A DNA stretch of 11,864 bases from positions 1-11,864 of the forward strand of contig JALLBK010000727.1 in assembly GCA_036940085.1 (NCBI GenBank), read 5' to 3'. The notes beneath the pieces were generated by a model. The model was given only the letters and a program-made list of their open reading frames with translations, ran no database searches and was not told where the DNA came from. The translations under genes were made by a program, and so were the position numbers. Below are positions 7,369-11,864 of this stretch, piece by piece; the first letter of the stretch is position 1; each line of letters opens with the position of its first letter. The stretch comes from Discostella pseudostelligera (taxonomy: Eukaryota; Bacillariophyta; Thalassiosirophyceae; Thalassiosirales; Thalassiosiraceae).

Positions 7369-7782
7369 GTTATGCTGGATGTAGGAGGGGGATATTGCCG
7401 GCGGCATACACACAATATCATGAGATACCGCAGCTTTTTCTCATCATGGTTGCAGGTCTTTGCAAGCAAGAAGCAAGGGCACGTCGCGTCAGCGTCAGCG
7501 GCAGCGAGCGGCAGACGCAGGCAGACCGCGGCGACGGAAAGACCGTTTGGCGGGCATGAGGGCGAAAGAGCCCCCCGAAAATTGCTTGAAGTATCTTTCT
7601 GTGTGCAGGATACTAATTCCGAAGTATATTTAATACGTCATCTTCAAGCAACCGAATTCCCCACCTGCCATCTCCATCGCTCGTGCTCTTTGCCGTCCGT
7701 CTTGCCACACATGCACCTTAACCTTAACTTGCCTCATACTACGGTCCACCACCTCTACTAACAACTCTATTACACTGTCAAG
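7369..7782. promoter_or_regulatory. Divergent promoter region between two plastid-protein genes
   Basis: This 414-bp region separates start codons at 7368 (minus) and 7783 (plus). It contains GTCAGCGTCAGCGGCAGCG-type short direct repeats (about 7487-7512), an E2F-like TTTGGCGGG (7546-7554), a TATATTTAA box (7625-7633) followed directly by TACGTCA (7634-7640), and a pyrimidine-rich leader before 7783. Open frames crossing it lack coding features. Confidence 0.55.
7625..7640 (+). promoter_or_regulatory. Candidate TATA box and ACGTCA element of the thylakoid gene
   Basis: TATATTTAA (7625-7633) runs straight into TACGTCA (7634-7640), about 150 bp before the start codon at 7783. ACGTCA/TGACGT elements are known in diatom carbon-dioxide- and light-responsive promoters. 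The assignment here rests on motif and position only. Confidence 0.35.
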
Positions 7783-8423
7783 ATGATGAAGACTATCTTT
7801 GCCCTCCTTGCCCTCTTCGCGTCGGCCTCGGCCTTCGTCCCCTCTCAATCAGGTGTGTATGCTTTATTGGGTTAGTGTGTAGTCGGCGGCGGGGGGAGAG
7901 CTGCTGTGCTTTCGTCGGTGAGGGGTCGTTGCGGCGGCGGCGGCGACGATGGCGTAGGGGTTGCTGGTATTGGTGGCGGACTCGTTCGTGCGGGTGTATC
8001 CAAAAGTCAGCGATATCATTGGCGTTGTCTTCCTCCCTGCTCTTCTTGTCATTGCTGATTTTAGATCCCATGGACATTCGTTCACTCACTCTGCGGTTTA
8101 TTATTTTATCGTCGCTTTGCCCGGTGTGATTTTGTACTACAGCCACTGTGGTGAAGACCGCTCTCTCGGCCGCCAACCAACCCGAGGTGATGAAGACCGT
8201 CTCCACCATCGCCGCCGGTTTCATGCCCGCCGTTCTCACCTCCTCGGCCGCCCTCGCCACTGAGGGTACCAACGAATGGTTCGGCGTTGACGATTTGCGT
8301 CTTTTGGCCGTTCTCTTCGCCGGACACTACTTCATCTTGTCTTTGTGGTTGGGACAATATGGCAAGGCCACCGAGGATGATGATGCCGATTTCTTCGGAG
8401 AGATTGACTACACTGGAAGGTAA
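7783..8423 (+). CDS. Small single-span thylakoid membrane protein precursor, 2 exons
   Basis: Exons 7783-7852 and 8143-8423 join in phase 1 over a 290-bp intron (GTGTGT...TACTACAG) to 116 aa. The precursor reads as three import signals: a signal peptide ending ASASAF-VP (14-20), a short transit region with few acidic residues, and a second hydrophobic segment (42-62) ending in SSAALA, a classic thylakoidal processing site. The mature part, starting [13 protein letters not shown] at 63, would be about 54 aa with one membrane span (about 77-93) and an acidic tail ([13 protein letters not shown]). This architecture is that of nuclear-encoded low-mass photosystem subunits such as PsbW, but the mature sequence does not match any subunit I know. 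A role in a photosystem or cytochrome b6f complex is inferred. Exon 2 is C-rich at third positions (many GCC, CTC and ACC codons), as expected for high expression. The intron carries a GCG-rich tract (7930-7948). Confidence 0.85.
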
Positions 8424-9257
8424 ATTATTAGTTTGGTGTGGACCTCAGCAAGGAAATCAATTTCACCCAACATCGGGGGTCACAAGGGTAATCTTTTGCC
8501 CTTGTGAGTGAGTTATGGTAATCTACGCACCGAAACCCAACTGGAACACAACTCCACACACATATCATCATGGAAATTATAGAATGGCCGGTGGAAAGCC
8601 TTTTTATGGAGTAGACCCTGCCTTTTCTAGCGGATCTACTACTTATTACTTTNAGAATGGCCGGTGGAAAGCCTTTTTATGGAGTAGACCCTGCCTTTTC
8701 TAGCGGATCTACTACTTATTACTTTTCATTCGCTCGAGAGATCGGAAGGCATTGACTGTTTTAGTGTTAATTTGGCTGTAATTAGTCTAAAATTGTTGAT
8801 GCCTCCAATTACTTATCGTATCTACTCACTCATCTGGTCTTGGCAGTGCGTAGCTCTGGCTGTGGGACAAGGACATGTCCGTCGATTCCGAAACCTCTCA
8901 CGAACCGTTGACACCATATCTTACTTGTCGATCTACCACCGTAGAAAACATCCGGTTTGCATTTGTTTCCGATTGAAATCTTTCTAAACCTTATGCAGCC
9001 TATTGTTATTGGCTCTTCTATCGAGGCAAGTAATACGAAACAGTGGAGAGGCAAAGATCGTGAAAGCACATAATGTATCAGGCTGTTTAGAGGTGTTCAT
9101 TCTCAACATCAGGAGGAAAATCAGGTTTATTTTACCGCATAATCTTTCTCTCTAGATAAAATAATTCATACTAGTCAAGGATCCTGTCTCCAATGAATGC
9201 CAAAACGTACTACCCATTAAATCATAGTTTGTAACTGAACGAAGTCCTCATATTATT
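8424..9257. other. Long intergenic region between convergent genes
   Basis: This 834-bp, AT-rich region lies between the thylakoid gene's stop and the HopJ-domain gene's stop. It should contain two 3' UTRs. Apart from the 72-bp duplication around an N, I see no gene, RNA or mobile element; frames at 8515-8703 and 8830-9069 (minus) lack coding features. The region may be mis-assembled, so its true length is uncertain. Confidence 0.55.
8581..8725. repeat. Two identical 72-bp copies separated by a single N
   Basis: Bases 8581-8652 and 8654-8725 are identical, starting AGAATGGCCGG and ending TTATTACTTT, with one N at 8653 between them. The most likely explanation is an assembly join in which the overlapping ends of two contigs were placed side by side rather than merged. 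A real tandem duplication is possible but would not explain the N exactly at the junction. Confidence 0.95.
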
Positions 9258-10308
9258 TTATGGGATCCAACTCTCACTGTCCCAGTCCCAATCACTCTCC
9301 CCGACGGCCTTCTTTGTTAGTGCAATTCCGTTGGAGAAATCAACTCCTTCCCATCCATACTGTGAGAGAGTAGAGAGTATAAGTGATGATGATGATATCG
9401 TTAATGATGTTCTTTGGCATAACAAGATGATGTCATAATAGAATGACGGCGCATCGACATGTGGATGAAATTACCTTCATGAAATTGCGAATGTTCTGGT
9501 GATCATTGCCGCTGGGATTCGCAAGAACATCTCGGTAGTATTGTCCCCAAAGCTATTACACGAATTGAGTATTATATGATGCGAAAGATGTGATTGTGAG
9601 GATGGAGCAGGTGCATCGGATGAATTCGAAGTACCTCCACAAATACATGAACGCACACATGAGCAAGCAATAATTGCCCGAGAATAACAATAACAACAAC
9701 TTACCTTAAGAGTCATTTCCTTATCAAACTCCGCTAATGCAGCATAGCTCAAAACCTTGGCACTACCATCATTCTCTCCTGGTCCATTGGTAATATCTCC
9801 ATTCTTGAATTCAATGAGTCCATATTCGTATTGTTCATCGCATAGGGTGATGAATTCGTCGAACATGAGTTTGTCACCACTCATTTCTGGAAACACACAT
9901 GAGAATAATGATGATGAGAAGATGAGATGACACAAAGGAAGAGTTGTTCATTATTTCGTGAAAAGGAAGGAACGATGGATGTAGAACCGCGGAGCATCGC
10001 TATTGTTCTGGTATCCACTCACCAAGATTGGCATTAAACAACTGACAAGCCTCACTCTGCGTCTCTCCACTAGCACGAATATCATCGAGCAATCGTGCCG
10101 GTTTGGAATTGTCGACGGCCCCTCCCAAGGCCGTGGTGCCGTCCCATCCGAATTCCAGTACTTCATTCTTGGTGGTCGGGCCGCGAATTTCAGCGTTGAG
10201 AGATGTCGACGACACTGCTGCTGACGCTCCTCTGCCAATGACGACAAACGCCGTCACCGTGTTGGTGGTGGATAGGGCGGATAGGAATAGTGCAGTGGAG
10301 AGCTTCAT
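9258..10308 (-). CDS. Plastid-targeted HopJ-domain protein, 4 exons
   Basis: Exons 10308-10023, 9886-9705, 9552-9475 and 9359-9258 join in phase to 215 aa. Introns are 136, 152 and 115 bp (donors GTGAGT, GTAAGT, GTAATT; acceptors CCAG, ATAG, ACAG). The N-terminus is a signal peptide ending TVTAF-VVIG (18-24), a diatom plastid presequence; an in-frame TTG further upstream is not needed. From about residue 85 the protein follows the HopJ family: FDEFITLCDEQYEY, EFKNGDITNGPGENDGSAKV, ALAEFDKEMTLK, LWGQYYRDVLANPSGNDHQN, then IRNFMKYGWEGVDF. The family is named for a Pseudomonas type III effector but occurs widely in non-pathogens and in algae, so the name says little about function here. The C-terminus is Trp/Asp-rich (SDWDWDSESWIP). 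The biochemical role is unknown. Each splice restores family sequence, which supports the model. Confidence 0.88.
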
Positions 10309-10739
10309 GGTCAAAGTCAAGGGAAGCGGTGTAGAGTTTGTTTCGACTGCTATTGTACTACGCTACGATGGTGGGTGCAGCGAGCAGCGGAAGTTGGAAG
10401 TCGGGCGGGCGATGACGCTGCTGACGTATGAAGGGATGACACGTGGAAGGTCCAAGATTTCTTTCATCTTCAAGTGCCACGTGAAAGTGCTGATGCCACG
10501 TGCCACGTCACCACACTTTTCCCGCCATTATCGCAACATTTTCTTCGCCAAATTTTCTTCCCGCTATTTTCGTCTCTGCCTCCTCCATTGCTGCCGGCCG
10601 ACGGGCCGCCGCCGGCCACCACAGCCAAGTAGGAGTAGATAGCAGTAGCAATACAAAACCGCGATCGACCGTCACTGCGTCGAACGACCAGCACCATCAC
10701 TCTACTGTGCAAGCATCAACATCAACATCATCATCAACA
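10309..10739. promoter_or_regulatory. Divergent promoter region with clustered CACGTG sites
   Basis: This 431-bp region separates the HopJ-domain gene (start 10308, minus) and ELOF1 (start 10740, plus). It contains CACGTG at 10440-10445, 10478-10483 and 10497-10502, TGACGT at 10422-10427, ACGTCA at 10505-10510, and an E2F-like TTTTCCCGCC at 10517-10526. The ACGT-core sites lie within about 90 bp. No coding frame is credible. Confidence 0.55.
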
Positions 10740-11625
10740 ATGGGCAAACGAGCGAAGAAAGCCCCCGTCGTCACGAAGAAGCGACATACCCTGGCGAAAC
10801 GATTCAAATGTCCATTCTGTGCCAATGGTGCGTCATGTTGGTGTTGACGTTTCGCGCCGAATTCATGTTTTTTATGTAATATTGTGTGCAAGTTGTCAGA
10901 TGATGTCAGAGAGATGTCGTCATGTTCATTTTATTGTTTTGGGATTGGACTTAATTTCATGGGTTGTTGTTTGGCATATTTTGGTTGGGGATCGTTGGTA
11001 CAACACTTTGCCACCATTTATGATTATTGTCACTCGTTGTCGATATTCTCTCGCGTCTTATTCAATTGTTACATTTTGTTTGCTGGTCAAATACTTATAT
11101 GTTATTTCATGTAAATACATCATTTCATGGTAACTGATACATCAAAACAATATCACACAACTCATCACAATAACATGCTCAGAGGATGTGGTCGAATGTA
11201 AAATGGATCTCTCCAAGGGGGTGGGCTCTCTCGCCTGTCGAATGTGCTCCGCATCGTATCAAATGCCCATCCATCACCTACACGAACCCGTTGATGTCTT
11301 TAGTGAATGGTTGGATGATTGTGAAGCTGCCGAGCGGGGGGAGGTCCCGGCGGCAGCGGCATCATCGGCGGCGGCATCAAGAACTGGTGATTTGAGTAGG
11401 GTGGTGCATGATACTAATCGGGATTATGATGACGACGACGAGGATGATGATGATTTGCCAGAGGCTTCGGGTTTGGGTCAGAAGAGAATGGCAGAGAAGT
11501 CTTCGTACACATCGAAGGGGGGGAACGACGACGACGACGATGATGACGGAACGAAGAAGAACAAGGAAAAGAATGCAGCGGTCTCCAACTTGGGACTGGA
11601 CGATTCCGATGATGATTCCGATTGA
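10740..11625 (+). CDS. ELOF1: Transcription elongation factor ELOF1/Elf1 with long acidic tail, 2 exons
   Basis: Exons 10740-10827 and 11183-11625 join in phase 1 over a 355-bp, T-rich intron (donor GTGCGT, acceptor CTCAG) to 176 aa. The N-terminus MGKRAKKAPVVTKKR is the basic helix of Elf1, followed by a four-cysteine zinc ribbon: FKCPFC (C24, C27) and LACRMC (C48, C51), with EDVVECKMDLSKGVG between them. HLHEPVDVFSEWLDDCE completes the family core. Elf1 binds RNA polymerase II, helps it pass nucleosomes and, in animals and yeast, acts in transcription-coupled repair; the location is the nucleus. Human ELOF1 is about 83 aa and yeast Elf1 about 145 aa with an acidic tail. Here the tail after about residue 80 is Ala-rich, then has Asp runs from GAC/GAT repeats, ending LGLDDSDDDSD. 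The splice joins CPFCAN to EDVVEC, which fits the family exactly. Confidence 0.93.
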
Positions 11626-11773
11626 TTTTGTTCGATACACGTTACTATATCATCGTCTTGATCATGCGATGCGCTAAGTAGTAGGATGATGATGTCCACA
11701 ATGCAAATACGAGGGTGGGGGCTGCGATCCGCTCTACCATACCGGCTAGATGTAGAGCCATAACAGCCAAAAA
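11626..11773. other. 3' region of ELOF1 with a perfect 7-bp hairpin
   Basis: This 148-bp stretch follows the ELOF1 stop. GCTCTAC (11731-11737) and GTAGAGC (11752-11758) are perfect inverted arms around a 14-base loop. It may lie in a 3' UTR on either strand. No gene is seen. Confidence 0.5.
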
Positions 11774-11864
11774 CTATCCAGTAACAAATTTTGTCGGAAC
11801 TTTCAATCTCAGACGATCTGTTTCATCTTTCATCCATTGAGGCGTTGCTCGGTGACAGAGTTCG
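11774..11864 (-). CDS. Possible C-terminal end of an unidentified gene cut by the window edge
   Basis: On the minus strand the frame beginning at 11863 is open for 29 codons from the edge to a TAG at 11774-11776. The peptide contains ATPQWMKDETDRLRLKVPTK, which has a composition plausible for coding sequence. The other two minus frames stop sooner. Twenty-nine open codons are weak evidence, no family is recognised, and it would converge with ELOF1. It could equally be non-coding. Confidence 0.3.
   Translation of the reverse strand, partial: ELCHRATPQWMKDETDRLRLKVPTKFVTG

Noticed and set aside
7369..7413. Upstream ATG (7411-7413) as start of the unknown plastid protein
   Set aside because: It adds 15 residues before the hydrophobic segment. 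The start at 7368 gives a normal signal peptide.
7793..8272. 159-aa minus-strand frame across the thylakoid gene
   Set aside because: It is antisense to both exons of a well-supported gene. Its Arg/Pro-rich composition comes from the GCG-rich intron.
8515..8703. Frame reading through the N and both 72-bp copies
   Set aside because: The repeated peptide is produced by the likely assembly artefact. No homology is recognised.
10309..10320. Upstream TTG start for the HopJ-domain protein
   Set aside because: A non-ATG start is unlikely in a nuclear gene, and the ATG at 10306-10308 gives an ideal short signal peptide.
10103..10642. 179-aa plus-strand frame opposite exon 1 of the HopJ-domain gene
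   Set aside because: Shadow of the coding exon, extended through the CACGTG-rich promoter. No motif.
10884..11114. Hydrophobic 76-aa frame within the ELOF1 intron
   Set aside because: It starts at a non-ATG codon, and the T-rich intron sequence alone gives Phe/Leu/Cys-rich translations.
11657..11760. tRNA gene on the minus strand
   Set aside because: A D-arm-like GGTAGAGCGGA and a distant B-box-like GATCAAGAC are present, but no anticodon arm or acceptor stem can be paired and the spacing is too long.

Overview
The window looks like nuclear DNA of a diatom, probably a centric one. Genes are spaced a few hundred bases apart on both strands, and five of the eight substantial genes have short GT-AG introns. 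Proteins are rich in Asp, Asn, His and Ser runs. Four neighbouring genes carry the bipartite plastid presequence typical of diatoms: a signal peptide ending in an A-F junction (VSAF, ALAF, ASAF, VTAF). The only N lies between two identical 72-bp copies, so the source is probably a draft assembly. Species cannot be read from the sequence alone.

Layout: (1) 1-545, plus: C-terminal part of an AFG1/ZapE-type mitochondrial AAA ATPase, cut by the window edge. (2) 750-1901, minus: type II membrane protein with sulfotransferase-like P-loop motifs. (3) 1902-2558: divergent promoter region with a 35-bp tandem duplication, a 20-bp minisatellite, a copied start-codon segment and two small upstream ORFs. 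(4) 2559-4569, plus, 4 exons: histidine-phosphatase (phosphoglycerate mutase-like, AT74-like) with a large low-complexity insertion. (5) 4962-5654, minus: plastid-type MsrB/SelR-domain protein. (6) 6118-7368, minus, 2 exons: plastid-type protein of unknown function. (7) 7783-8423, plus, 2 exons: 116-aa precursor of a small single-span thylakoid protein. (8) 9258-10308, minus, 4 exons: plastid-type protein with a HopJ domain. (9) 10740-11625, plus, 2 exons: transcription elongation factor ELOF1/Elf1 with a long acidic tail. (10) 11774-11863, minus: possible last codons of another gene cut by the right edge.

Genes 5 to 8 form an unbroken block of predicted plastid proteins, on both strands and so not an operon. 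Their upstream regions share ACGT-core motifs (CACGTG, ACGTGGAAG, ACGTCA), which suggests common control by light, carbon or redox state, but this is inference. The intron models were built by hand from splice sites, reading phase and family conservation; all sum to whole codons. No complete tRNA, rRNA, CRISPR array or transposon was found.
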